A stretch of 64,000 nucleotides of DNA. Origin: Lutraria lutraria. Lineage: Eukaryota; Mollusca; Bivalvia; Venerida; Mactridae. Below the pieces are notes generated by a model. The model was not told where the DNA came from, did no database searches, and worked only from the letters and a program-made list of their open reading frames with translations. The position numbers and the translations under genes were made by a program. Shown here one piece after another: positions 49,508-61,706 of this stretch (its first letter is position 1; each line of letters opens with the position of its first letter). Location of the stretch: assembly GCA_964023205.1 (NCBI GenBank), contig OZ026848.1:32537912-32601911 (forward strand), given 5' to 3'.

Positions 49508-49640
49508 AATAACGTAAAATGACATTTTACGTTATGTGATAGATATAAGCCGAAAACTGTCCATTAGGTAAAATATTGGAGTGTTTGAGGCGCGTAGCGC
49601 CGAATACACTCCAATATTTTACATAATGGGCAGTTTTAGG
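49508..49640. repeat. Two adjacent short palindromes
   Basis: 'ataacgtaaaatgacatttt' continuing to 'acgttat' (49509-49535) is a near-perfect hairpin. Next, 49555-49635 folds on itself: 'taaaatattggagtgtt' and its inverse 'tacactccaatatttta' around a CG-rich centre 'gaggcgcgtagcgcc', with outer 'actgtccatta' / 'taatgggcagt'. The second resembles part of the 139 bp repeat found three times in the large palindrome ('tacactccaatatt'). Confidence 0.8.
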
Positions 49641-50119
49641 TTTATATGTAACTTAAATCATTTCTATAGGATTACACAATTTATTGACCATGACAATTTA
49701 TCATTTTTAAAGGCATCCGTCAATACACTTTACTCATTAAAAGTCACTAAAGAAGGCTATTGGCTTTAGGAATCATTTTTCTTGCATTATTATGACCAGA
49801 TAAATAGACAAGATAGCGTGTGAATTAAATGCTTAAAAGCAGTTACGGCAGGTACCTTTAAATCAACTCTTTCAATCACACTGCACGGGTATCACGGATA
49901 ATGTACATTTTATTCAAACCTGTTCGCATTGACTCAAGCCGTGTCATTCCTATGTATTCGGTTGTTGGGAGTGGGTTTGTAAAACAGCGTGGAACAATGT
50001 GGGAGATGTGAATAGGAAAAAACTGTTTATGTAGGATATCCGTGTAACACTTTCGTTTGATTTGATTTGTAATATTTTAAGGTATGAATTGTTTTGAAAA
50101 TTTGTTCATAATGAGTATT

Positions 50120-50262
50120 ATGAAATTTGATCAATTGATTCTTCATATATATTTTTGTTTTACACAATAAGCGAAATATAATGCAACCGGTGCGGGGCTT
50201 AACCCGCAATCTCCTGCTTGGAAGTCAGAAAGCTGTACCAACTGAGCTTATCGGGTTAACAA
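50120..50262 (-). mobile_element. tRNA-derived SINE, minus strand
   Basis: In reverse: 'acccgataagctcagttggt', then 'ctgacttccaagcaggagat' and 'gcgggttaagccccgc'. A- and B-box order is correct, but the B-box is altered, the D-loop region reads 'ggtacagc', and the 3' part is a SINE body, so it is not called as a tRNA gene. Confidence 0.7.
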
Positions 50263-50321
50263 TATTACAGCCAATTCATAAAAACAAGTACAATGTACAG
50301 TACTGCTACATTCATATCCTA

Positions 50322-50533
50322 TTGTTTAATTCAAATTAATTTATCACGACAATCAGAGGTTTTTTGACTAACCCAATCTTTGCTTCACCCTCAGTGTAGT
50401 ATTCCAAGGTTGGTCTCACATTCATGGCACCAAAGGTAATAGGAAGAGGAAATTAATGTACCCGATGCGGGGCTCGAATCCGCGACCTACTTCTTGCAAT
50501 CCGATGCTCTGCAAACTGAGCTAATCGGGCAGT
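50322..50533 (-). mobile_element. tRNA-derived SINE, minus strand, spanning the palindrome edge
   Basis: Head (reverse of 50460-50533): 'gcccgattagctcagtttgc', 'gattgcaagaagtaggtcgc', 'ggattcgagccccgcatcgg'. The body continues 'tacattaatttcctcttcct' to an AT-rich end at about 50322. The anticodon stem does not pair. The large palindrome begins inside this SINE at 50434; its mirror at 61188-61277 is therefore only a partial SINE. Confidence 0.8.
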
Positions 50534-51341
50534 TTATAGTACAGCCTGCTTATAAATACGAGTACACTGTACTATGATACAGTACTGCTGCATTTTCATT
50601 AAAAAATTAAAAAAGACCATGGACTTCTATATATATACACAAGTCCTTGACAAGACTCGTAAGATATGTTTATTTTCAGATCATTACAGCATTCTATAAT
50701 CTTACGCATGCGTCGTTTTTAGTGTCTAAATTTGAGTTGCAGTCCAATATGTCGACTACACTCCAATATTACAAAAAATAACGGACAGCTGTCCATTGAG
50801 AGCGATCCATTCGTAAAATTATTGGACAGTGAGAACAAAAGGATGACGTCACAGGAATGATTTAATCTTGGTTATTAAATCACATAAAATATTTGTGAAT
50901 AGAAATGATCAACATCAGTTATAGAAAATTGAATATCCTGGATGACAAAATTTGTAATACAAATATGATATCAAAATAATTCATGACGCACGTGTAGTGT
51001 CAATTACGCAATACAAACAATCAAGAAGCATTGATATCATTGAAAGCAGGTTAAAATGTTTATGCACAGTCTAATTTGACTGGTAAACAGATTATCTACT
51101 CAGACTGCAATCGAAACCGGGAGATACGTTGTTAACTACGCCACGGAAGCTTTGTAAGTCGAGTCATGTGATATAATCGCATTAATGTTTAAATCGTTTC
51201 AAAGCAAAACCGGATATTGTCAACATTAGTGAAAGCGCATATTGTATGAATAAATAGGTGCTTTATAAAAGCACAATTATATGGTTTCAGCAAAGAAGAC
51301 TGCAAATCAATTTAGTTTGTAACTCTTACTAAGAAAATAAT

Positions 51342-51650
51342 TCATAAGTCGTTCATTACTTTTGCAAGATTATGTTTAAAACATGAGTAAAAAGAAGTGT
51401 TTTTGAAACACAATTTCCCCTTCGGGTGACCTTTAACATGAATATGCACAGGCATGTAGAAGTTGTCATGAGGAACCAACATAATGAAGTTTGATGATTG
51501 TGGGTGGAAGCGTCTTGATTTTATAGGCAAGGTTAAAGTTTGGTACAAACAAACGGACAGACAAACAGACAGGCCAAAAACAATATGGCGCCGATCTATC
51601 GATACGAGGGCATAAAAAGGGTGTATTACTAATGCTGTACCGGTTAACAA
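51342..51650 (-). repeat. Interspersed repeat giving a 102-codon frame
   Basis: The frame reads 'VSIDRRHIVFGLSVCLSVCL', produced by 'ggcgccatattgtttttggc' followed by tandem 'ctgtctgtttgtctgtccgt'. It looks like a simple-sequence-bearing repeat, not a protein gene. The identical sequence lies at 60061-60369 on the other strand. Confidence 0.6.
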
Positions 51651-51924
51651 TATATTTCTTATAATGTAAACACGTTTATATTTTAATACATATCACATTT
51701 AAAATGTATCCAATGGCAGGGAACACGTGTTTTTAGTTCACAGACATGATATATCGTTCAGTGAACAAAGGAACAAAGACTAAATAAAAACGCAATTGAT
51801 TCAACAGCTGGTTCGTGAATAATCGATCTCTGTATATGTGTGTTTGAATGTTAATGTCATAATGAAGTCCATAAATCATAATTCTTAGCATGATATCATT
51901 GTAGTAACTTTGTATTGTTTATCA

Positions 51925-53091
51925 CAAAGGGGTTTGTCACGAAAAAAATCAAAAAAGATTTTTTTCCATGTAACCCATATATATATAGAAGGGAAAGAAC
52001 TTCGACAATTCGAATTTTCCAACACGTGTTATAAACTTCCATGTTATTGCAATGCAGTACAAAATATTTAACTCATATATAGTGCAACGTACGGGCAACT
52101 CAACACGCTAACAAAAAATGTATACTTTTACTACCTTTAAAGATATTTTAAACTCGCTATTGAAGATTTTTCACTCGAAAAATGGTCAAATTTTACAAAA
52201 CGACACACTGTCGTAAAATCGCAGCGTGTATACCGGTATACATGTACAGAGTGGAAATCTTAAATTACTGACACAACTTCTAAGAATGGGCCTTAATTCA
52301 TAATAAAACACTATAATATACTAACTGCCAATGATTTCGCATCTCGGAAAGCTCTTTTAGCGAAGAATTTGCGTATATTTTTATTCAATAAGCCGGCTAC
52401 TCGAAGTTTACTTCCATGACGGGTCACATGACAATCGCCTAACTCGTGATGAAAGCTTAAATCTGATTGCATGAGCGATACTCTGTGGTATTTGTTTACA
52501 ATTTACGTGTACCCTGTGCACTCTATCCTTTTCACTACGCAGTCGGGAACCATACCTAAAAATACCACACAGTATCGCTCATCCTATCAGAATTAAGCTT
52601 TCATCACGAGTAAGGTTATTGTCACGTGACCTATCAAGGAAGCAAAATTAAAAATCCGCAAACTGAACAAAAACGTCAATTCTTCATTAAAAGTGCACAC
52701 CGAGATGTGAAATCATTACCAGTTAGTAAATTATACAATATAGGATATAAATATACTGTTTGGTTATGAATTATGACTCATTTCATGAAGTTTTACCTGT
52801 AATTTATCAATTTCGCTATAGATTTGTACACGCTGCGATTTTACGAGTGTGTCGTTTTGTAAAATTTGACCATTTTTCGAGTGAAAAATCTTCAAAAGCG
52901 AGTTTAGAATATCTTTAAAGGTAGTAAAAGTATACATTTTCTGTAAGCATATTGAGTTGCCAATACGTTGCACTATATATGAGTTAAATATATTGTACTG
53001 CATTGCAATAACATGGAAGTTTATAACACGCGTTGGACAATTCGAATTGTCGAAGTTCTTTCCCTTCGATATATATATGGGTTACACGGAA
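51925..53091. mobile_element. Foldback hAT element, left-arm copy, inner end truncated
   Basis: Starts 'caaaggggtttgtcacg' and follows the whole palindromic body of 23039-24246, but stops at 'gggttacacgga'. The last roughly 45 bp, including the second terminus, are missing and are replaced by 'ttttacttaagtact'. The outer flank GTTTATCA (51917-51924) would be its target site, but its duplicate is lost. Confidence 0.85.
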
Positions 53092-54011
53092 TTTTTTTTA
53101 CTTAAGTACTACTAATGCTTTTCTACACCCGCTATGCAGTTGTTAAAGCTGTTCCCGTTCCATGTGCTTTCAGTACTTTGTTTATAATTCCCATCTGATC
53201 ACAAAAAGTAGTTAAGCAAATAGCATAATATCATATAGTCTACATTACCTGCCTCTTTGTATACTCAACTTTTGCAGAATGTAATATCTCACACATGAAG
53301 ACACACTCGAAGAAAAAGTTACACGTTATAAGCATTAAATTAATCGATTACTATTTCCCGATGAACCACTTTTTTTAAATATCTGGTTGACACACAGTTA
53401 TCATCGCATCGTCCATGAATTCAATGATGACTTCTATACGTTTACAATAGAAGCTAGGAACCAGACAAATTAGCATATAAAGCACGAGGATTATGACGTC
53501 ATCCTTCCTTGAAATGTGTGTACTGATAGTAAATATTGTAGTAATCCGAGGGACAGGATTGTTTAGATTTTTTACGACTGTCTAGTATTGCTCGTTTACG
53601 ATATTGCATAGCCATCTGATTTTGACTTATATGCATATAATATTTGAATTTGTATTTATGCCATTGAACTGGAAAAAATGGAACTATGTTCGTAGGCGGA
53701 AGGTTAAATTAATGGAAGCTGTTCGGTATGCAGGTTTTCAATGAAAACTGAGCGATTTCGAACCGAACAACACAAATGAAAACAAGTATCAAAATTCTGA
53801 GGCACGGTTCCCTAGATTAACATTTCCGCGACAAAATACCGAAAACCGCTTTGAAAACCGTCATCATATAAGACGGCAATGTTAATTCGAAAATGACACC
53901 TACTGTGTTTTATAAGCTGAGCAATTAACAATTAAAGTGTCGGATCATTATCGTCCAAATTTGAGTTGCAGTCCAATATGTCGACTACACTCCAATATTA
54001 CAAAAAATAAC

Positions 54012-57000
54012 AAGTTCAGGTTCAAGAAAGTTTAATGGTATAAACATGAATACATGTTTGTCGCCATTTACAATAACAGATGGCGATACATAAAGTAAAT
54101 ATAAATACAGAAAAGCATGAATACATGTAATATTAATTATCAGAGGATATTATACATCAATATACAAAACACATGATATTATTATCTTTTACAAAAAAAA
54201 TAAAAAATACATTGAAAATTCATTAAATAAGCTAACGATTAGTAATTATTCTAGATAGAGACTGTGCTCTTAATTTATCTGCATGATATAAATAGGCAGC
54301 CAGATTTATTGTATTTTTTTTTTAAGTGTTTTTCATAATATTACAGAATTTATTGATTGTAGGCCAGGTACTGTAATAGCGTTTGATATATTTGTTTCTA
54401 AGGTTACTTTAGTGAGGACATACAAGTAAAAAATGAAATTCGTTTTCAATCATATCCATATTGCATAATTTACATATTCTTTGGTTTCTTTCAATGTTCC
54501 TATGTCTTCCTTCTTCTATTGATAATTTATGTGCAGAACATCTAAAACGACTTAACGCAACTCTATGTTTAGCATTCGAGATAGTAGAGATATATGCTCT
54601 CCTTTCAAAATTCAATGTAAAAGTTTTGTATGTTTCTAGCCTAGAAGAATTGTCTAAATCACTAAACCATTTTTGCAAAAAAACATCAATTATCCTTTGG
54701 CATAAATTAGCAATAGTATTACCATTTATAAATACATTCTGTGTCCAAAGGTATGCAAAACCCATATTTGATAACAATTTAATAAAGTTTTTAGACCATG
54801 TATTAATATAGTTACCATTATTGTCTTGCATATACATTAACTTATACACCAAAGATTCAGGCTCTTTAATAATTCTATACCAATATTTCACTATTCTTAA
54901 TTGTCTTAAATATAGCATGGGGTATCTGTCGACTTCACCATACACGGCTGCATTTACTGCATTCTGCTTAAGTTGTAAAATTTGTTTTAAAAATCTAATA
55001 TGTATTTTTTCTATGTCAGGTGCATTATGGAATCCCCAAACCGGAGATCCATAGTTTAATATAGGCGATATCATGCTATCAAAAAATTTTAGTTTTTCAG
55101 AGATTGCCAATGGCACAACATCAAACAATGAGTTTAAAGAAAATAATGCTCGCCCTGCTTTATGAGATAAGTTCTTTTGGGTATGATAAAAATTGCCATT
55201 TGCACTTAGTGTTACACCGAGGTAAGTAAATTCCTTTACAACAGCTAGTCTAATACCATTATAAGAGATATCAACATTTTCTATTACATGTCCCCTTTTA
55301 AACACCATACATACAGTTTTGTCAATATTAACAGTTATACCCCATTTTGAACAATATGCATATAGTCTATCTAATAGATATTGTAGTCCTTCCTTGCTAT
55401 AGGAGAACAAAACAGTGTCATCTGCAAAAAGTAATAAAAATATTTGCAACTGGTCAATTGTAAAAGCCTCAAATTCATCATTTTCCATATAAGTTTGCAT
55501 ATCATTAACAAAGAAGACAAATAAAAGTGGAGATAAAGGCTCACCCTGTTTTACACCCATATAACTGTCAATAAAATCTGATAGGTTATTATTTACTCTA
55601 ACACACGACTTAACACTATGATACATACTTTGTAATATTTTTACAACTTTAGAAGATACACCATAATCAATTAACTTGAACCAAATACCATTCCTATATA
55701 CATAATCAAAGCATTTGCGAAAATCAACAAATGAACAGTACATTTTTTTCTTTTCGTGTTTAAGTACTTTGTCAATTATAGACGTTAAAACAAAAATACA
55801 ATCAACTGTACTTCTACCTTTAACAAAGCCGTATTGATTATCGGATAGTATATTATTATCAGATGCCCATTTCCGCAGACGAGTATCTAAAATAATGGAG
55901 AATAATTTAGAAAATATACTAGTTAATGTAATACCACGATAGTTGTTAACATCGTTAGTATCGCCTTTTTTGGGTACAGGAACAATTATACCTTTAGTCC
56001 ACAGATCTGGATAAACACCGTTGTCAAAAATATAGTTAAAAAGTCGACATATACTAGGGGCTAACTCGTTTTTACATACTTTAAACATTTCAGGTGTCAA
56101 CAAATCAATAGATCCACCCTTACCATTTTTCAACGAGGATATCGCTTTAATAACTTCTTCACACGTAATAACAGAATCAAGTTGGTCGACAAAATTATTG
56201 TCTGTAAAATTGACATCAGACAAATTATTTTCTACCTCATCATCAGTAAAAATATTAGTATCGGAGTAAAGATTTTCAAAATTATCATGAAATTCATCTA
56301 GTGACACATTTCCAGTTTTTGTCTTTTTTCGTATATTTTTTATTTCTTTCCAAAAACTTGCCGATTGATTTTCAGCTAAAAAGTGTAATTTCTGTTTATT
56401 TCTTGTATTATATTGACTCCTTGCTTTTCTCTTTGTTAGCTTATAGATACGTCTTTTTTCTTTCAGAGTATACAAATTTTCCGGACATCTGTTGCGGGAA
56501 AATGCTTTATTTGATTGTCTAAATTCACGACGTGCTGATTCACAATCACGATTAAACCAGTCATTTTTATACTTTCTTGGATTATTAGATGGACAAGTAT
56601 TAATCTTTACAGTTTTACCACAAACATCATATGCACATTTATATAATATATCAGAAAACTCTTCTAATCCTCTATTCACATCAGTAACTTGGTTGGTAAC
56701 ATTATTAACTACTGTTTCAAAAACGTGCAGTTTTGACTGAATGCAATCTTTGTACAATGTATCATTATCAGAATTCCAAACTACTTTATCTACAAATTTC
56801 GATGCGGGCTCACAGTTTGTTTTTGTACAATGAATAGCAAAATCAACATTTATAGGAACGTGTGGAGAAAAGGAATGCATGTCATGGATAGTAAAGTTCC
56901 TAATGCATGGAAATAATTCATGTGATACTAACACATAGTCAATCACACTATTACCTGTATTAGACATATATGTATACTGACCCACGGGGTCACCTGTAAA

Positions 57001-57317
57001 TCGACCATTTAAAATACAAAGGTTTGAGTTAATACACAAATCAATTATACTTTGACCAGAAGCATTTATCACATTATCCATTGATTTTCTATCTGGGAGT
57101 AGTAACTGATTATAATCATCGTTCGGCAAAGTGTAAGGTAAATTAGTCCGGTCCGTGTTTGTCATTATATCGTATCTATGCCCAACCCGACCATTTAGAT
57201 CCCCAATAATAGAAATTTTACCGCAATCAGATCATTTTCTAATCCCTTGTTCTATAGTCTCGTGAAATCCAGTCGGGTGCTGATTAAAATATGAAGAATT
57301 CTGTGGTGGGATATATG
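54012..57317 (-). mobile_element. 5'-truncated LINE with 11 bp target duplication
   Basis: CAAAAAATAAC flanks it at 54001-54011 and 57318-57328. The uninterrupted site survives in both palindrome arms (for example 50772-50782), which proves insertion. The 3' end lies at the left and finishes 'tttcttgaacctgaactt'. The 5' end is cut inside the endonuclease domain at 'YIPPQNSSYFN', a usual outcome of target-primed reverse transcription. 3' UTR is 54012-54321. Confidence 0.95.
54322..57316 (-). pseudogene. LINE endonuclease-reverse transcriptase (ORF2), nearly intact
   Basis: The longest open frame is 54409-57165 (918 codons). The true frame extends further: upstream it continues 57166-57316 with one stop, 'GIRK*SDCG', then 'IIGDLNGRVG', the GD-N motif of APE-type endonucleases. 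Downstream, a stop at 54409-54411 interrupts '..LLVCPH*SNLRNKYIK', which otherwise runs to a natural stop at 54322. Reverse-transcriptase motifs, in residues of the 918-codon frame, are 'FVDFRKCFD' near 477, 'GVKQGEPLSPLL' after it, and the catalytic 'FADD' near 580. The C-terminus has a CCHC-like 'ICKLC...HFLLVC' motif. The layout fits CR1/Jockey-type non-LTR elements; the exact clade is not determined. Two nonsense changes and 5' truncation mean it cannot mobilise itself. Confidence 0.9.
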
Positions 57318-58619
57318 CAAAAAATAACGGACAGCTGTCCATTGAGAGCGATCCATTCGTAAAATTATTGGACAGTGAGAACAAAAGGATGACGTCACAG
57401 GAATGATTTAATTACAAAGATTAAATATCATACTTTAATACCAAGAAACAAAAAATTCTAACCGAACGCTCAAAAATGGTGTTTTATTGCTATAAATACT
57501 GCACCCCTTTATCGACTTTTCCTTATCAGCGTTAAACATCTCTAGCGTAATGTGCATTGTATTGGTACGATATGATACTATTAATTCATTAATGACAAAA
57601 ATTTGTTATAAAACCTCTTACTAGACATCAAACCTGGGCGTGGTTTCAATTATTCAACTGTAATCATAAGCGATTTTGATTGGCTATCAAAATTGAATGG
57701 GGTGCGTCAAATTCGTTGATTTCATGAGACGATAATGATCCGACACTTTAATTGTTAATTGCTCAGCTTATAAAACACAGTAGATGTCATTTTCGAATTA
57801 ACATTGCCGTCTTATATGATGACGGTTTTCAAAGCGGTTTTCGGTATTTTGTCGCGGAAATGTTAATCTAGGGAACCGTGCCTCAGAATTTTGATACTTG
57901 TTTTCATTTGTGTTGTTCGGTACGAACAATAAAGTTATTACCGTATTTCAGAAATCGCTCAGTTTTCATTGAAAACCTGCATACCGAACAGCTTCCATTA
58001 ATTTAACCTTCCGCCTACGAACATAGTTCCATTTTTTCCAGTTCAATGGCATAAATACAAATTCAAATATTATATGCATATAAGTCAAAATCAGATGGCT
58101 ATGCAATATCGTAAACGAGCAATACTAGACAGTCGTAAAAAATCTAAACAATCCTGTCCCTCGGATTACTACAATATTTACTATCAGTACACACATTTCA
58201 AGGAAGGATGACGTCATAATCCTCGTGCTTTATATGCTAATTTGTCTGGTTCCTAGCTTCTATTGTAAACGTATAGAAGTCATCATTGAATTCATGGACG
58301 ATGCGATGATAACTGTGTGTCAACCAGATATTTAAAAAAAGTGGTTCATCGGGAAATAGTAATCGATTAATTTAATGCTTATAACGTGTAACTTTTTCTT
58401 CGAGTGTGTCTTCATGTGTGAGATATTACATTCTGCAAAAGTTGAGTATACAAAGAGGCAGGTAATGTAGACTATATGATATTATGCTATTTGCTTAACT
58501 ACTTTTTGTGATCAGATGGGAATTATAAACAAAGTACTGAAAGCACATGGAACGGGAACAGCTTTAACAACTGCATAGCGGGTGTAGAAAAGCATTAGTA
58601 GTACTTAAGTAAAAAAAAT

Positions 58620-59786
58620 TCCGTGTAACCCATATATATATCGAAGGGAAAGAACTTCGACAATTCGAATTGTCCAACGCGTGTTATAAACTTCCATGTT
58701 ATTGCAATGCAGTACAATATATTTAACTCATATATAGTGCAACGTATTGGCAACTCAATATGCTTACAGAAAATGTATACTTTTACTACCTTTAAAGATA
58801 TTCTAAACTCGCTTTTGAAGATTTTTCACTCGAAAAATGGTCAAATTTTACAAAACGACACACTCGTAAAATCGCAGCGTGTACAAATCTATAGCGAAAT
58901 TGATAAATTACAGGTAAAACTTCATGAAATGAGTCATAATTCATAACCAAACAGTATATTTATATCCTATATTGTATAATTTACTAACTGGTAATGATTT
59001 CACATCTCGGTGTGCACTTTTAATGAAGAATTGACGTTTTTGTTCAGTTTGCGGATTTTTAATTTTGCTTCCTTGATAGGTCACGTGACAATAACCTTAC
59101 TCGTGATGAAAGCTTAATTCTGATAGGATGAGCGATACTGTGTGGTATTTTTAGGTATGGTTCCCGACTGCGTAGTGAAAAGGATAGAGTGCACAGGGTA
59201 CACGTAAATTGTAAACAAATACCACAGAGTATCGCTCATGCAATCAGATTTAAGCTTTCATCACGAGTTAGGCGATTGTCATGTGACCCGTCATGGAAGT
59301 AAACTTCGAGTAGCCGGCTTATTGAATAAAAATATACGCAAATTCTTCGCTAAAAGAGCTTTCCGAGATGCGAAATCATTGGCAGTTAGTATATTATAGT
59401 GTTTTATTATGAATTAAGGCCCATTCTTAGAAGTTGTGTCAGTAATTTAAGATTTCCACTCTGTACATGTATACCGGTATACACGCTGCGATTTTACGAC
59501 AGTGTGTCGTTTTGTAAAATTTGACCATTTTTCGAGTGAAAAATCTTCAATAGCGAGTTTAAAATATCTTTAAAGGTAGTAAAAGTATACATTTTTTGTT
59601 AGCGTGTTGAGTTGCCCGTACGTTGCACTATATATGAGTTAAATATTTTGTACTGCATTGCAATAACATGGAAGTTTATAACACGTGTTGGAAAATTCGA
59701 ATTGTCGAAGTTCTTTCCCTTCTATATATATATGGGTTACATGGGAAAAAAATCTTTTTTGATTTTTTTCGTGACAAACCCCTTTG
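58620..59786. mobile_element. Foldback hAT element, right-arm copy, inner end truncated
   Basis: Exact mirror of 51925-53091, with its intact end 'cgtgacaaacccctttg' at the outer side followed by TGATAAAC. The shared truncation point shows that the element was damaged before the arms were duplicated. Confidence 0.85.
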
Positions 59787-60060
59787 TGATAAACAATACA
59801 AAGTTACTACAATGATATCATGCTAAGAATTATGATTTATGGACTTCATTATGACATTAACATTCAAACACACATATACAGAGATCGATTATTCACGAAC
59901 CAGCTGTTGAATCAATTGCGTTTTTATTTAGTCTTTGTTCCTTTGTTCACTGAACGATATATCATGTCTGTGAACTAAAAACACGTGTTCCCTGCCATTG
60001 GATACATTTTAAATGTGATATGTATTAAAATATAAACGTGTTTACATTATAAGAAATATA

Positions 60061-60369
60061 TTGTTAACCGGTACAGCATTAGTAATACACCCTTTTTATG
60101 CCCTCGTATCGATAGATCGGCGCCATATTGTTTTTGGCCTGTCTGTTTGTCTGTCCGTTTGTTTGTACCAAACTTTAACCTTGCCTATAAAATCAAGACG
60201 CTTCCACCCACAATCATCAAACTTCATTATGTTGGTTCCTCATGACAACTTCTACATGCCTGTGCATATTCATGTTAAAGGTCACCCGAAGGGGAAATTG
60301 TGTTTCAAAAACACTTCTTTTTACTCATGTTTTAAACATAATCTTGCAAAAGTAATGAACGACTTATGA
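60061..60369 (+). repeat. Interspersed repeat giving a 102-codon frame, right-arm copy
   Basis: Mirror of 51342-51650 with an identical deduced product. The simple-repeat origin ('ctgtctgtttgtctgtccgt') argues against a gene. Confidence 0.6.
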
Positions 60370-61277
60370 ATTATTTTCTTAGTAAGAGTTACAAACTAAA
60401 TTGATTTGCAGTCTTCTTTGCTGAAACCATATAATTGTGCTTTTATAAAGCACCTATTTATTCATACAATATGCGCTTTCACTAATGTTGACAATATCCG
60501 GTTTTGCTTTGAAACGATTTAAACATTAATGCGATTATATCACATGACTCGACTTACAAAGCTTCCGTGGCGTAGTTAACAACGTATCTCCCGGTTTCGA
60601 TTGCAGTCTGAGTAGATAATCTGTTTACCAGTCAAATTAGACTGTGCATAAACATTTTAACCTGCTTTCAATGATATCAATGCTTCTTGATTGTTTGTAT
60701 TGCGTAATTGACACTACACGTGCGTCATGAATTATTTTGATATCATATTTGTATTACAAATTTTGTCATCCAGGATATTCAATTTTCTATAACTGATGTT
60801 GATCATTTCTATTCACAAATATTTTATGTGATTTAATAACCAAGATTAAATCATTCCTGTGACGTCATCCTTTTGTTCTCACTGTCCAATAATTTTACGA
60901 ATGGATCGCTCTCAATGGACAGCTGTCCGTTATTTTTTGTAATATTGGAGTGTAGTCGACATATTGGACTGCAACTCAAATTTAGACACTAAAAACGACG
61001 CATGCGTAAGATTATAGAATGCTGTAATGATCTGAAAATAAACATATCTTACGAGTCTTGTCAAGGACTTGTGTATATATATAGAAGTCCATGGTCTTTT
61101 TTAATTTTTTAATGAAAATGCAGCAGTACTGTATCATAGTACAGTGTACTCGTATTTATAAGCAGGCTGTACTATAAACTGCCCGATTAGCTCAGTTTGC
61201 AGAGCATCGGATTGCAAGAAGTAGGTCGCGGATTCGAGCCCCGCATCGGGTACATTAATTTCCTCTTCCTATTACCT

Positions 61278-61706
61278 GGGATCGAACTCGTGATTACTGC
61301 ATATAAGATAATAAAAAATGGAACATTTGTGCACGTTTCTTCCCCGTTTTCGAAATGTATGTGTTAAATACACATAATTCACGGCTACGTACCTTGAAAA
61401 GTTTCTGCATGGATTTATCAGTAGTCTAGACAAAAAAAACGTAATAAGTTATAAAACCAGCATTTCGGAAAACTAAAATAATAGAGAAGTGTCGCTATCG
61501 CCGTGGTTAAAGTTGATTTCTGGATGATAAATTATATGTCTTAGTTCACACACTCATCTGTCCCGATTTTGCTTTCCATATTGTATAAGAAGTATTTAGT
61601 TTAAATAAACTTGCTTCTTTATCATTAATGTTAAACAAATTCTTACAATATATATAAAGCCACTCGATGACCGCTTTAGTATACGCGCCGAAGGAAGGGA
61701 AGTTAG
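61278..61706 (-). mobile_element. Element X interior and junction, truncated copy
   Basis: Matches 5427-5790 in the same orientation: 'gtgattactgcatataa', 'cggctacgtaccttgaaa', 'gtctagacaaaaaa', 'cccgattttgctttc'. The rest of the X interior is missing because the palindrome edge cuts in at 61278. Confidence 0.85.

Larger units (their letters stand above)
50434..53955 (+). repeat. Large palindrome, left arm
   Basis: Every checked landmark pairs with the right arm at a constant coordinate sum of 111711, dropping to 111683 inside the 28 bp length difference: 50434/61277, 51925/59786, 53090/58621, 53955/57728. Identical frames occur on both arms (102 codons at 51342-51650 and 60061-60369; 79 codons at 52764-53003 and 58707-58946). 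The arm contains a partial SINE, the 139 bp repeat (50728-50866), a repeat with 'atattgtttttggcctgtc' and a copy of the foldback hAT element. No gene is supported. Confidence 0.95.
53956..57727. other. Palindrome spacer
   Basis: From left to right the 3772 bp spacer holds the first 55 bp of a third copy of the 139 bp repeat (53957-54011), a LINE (54012-57317), the remaining 84 bp of that repeat plus the target duplication (57318-57412), and about 315 bp of unmatched AT-rich DNA (57413-57727). Only this copy of the 139 bp repeat carries the LINE. Confidence 0.85.
57728..61277 (-). repeat. Large palindrome, right arm
   Basis: Reverse complement of the left arm. It is 28 bp longer because of extra sequence at about 57920-57950 ('caataaagttattaccgtat') absent from the left arm. 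It ends at 61277 within the SINE body ('cctattacct'), where the left arm goes on with the SINE and this side switches to element X ('gggatcgaactcgtg'). Confidence 0.95.

Noticed and set aside
50460..50533. Candidate tRNA gene on the minus strand (and its mirror at 61188-61261)
   Set aside because: A- and B-box sequences are good but the anticodon stem does not pair and a SINE body follows directly.
51342..51650. 102-codon frame present on both palindrome arms
   Set aside because: The product 'FGLSVCLSVCLYQ' comes from a simple ctgt repeat, and conservation is explained by the palindrome and not by selection.
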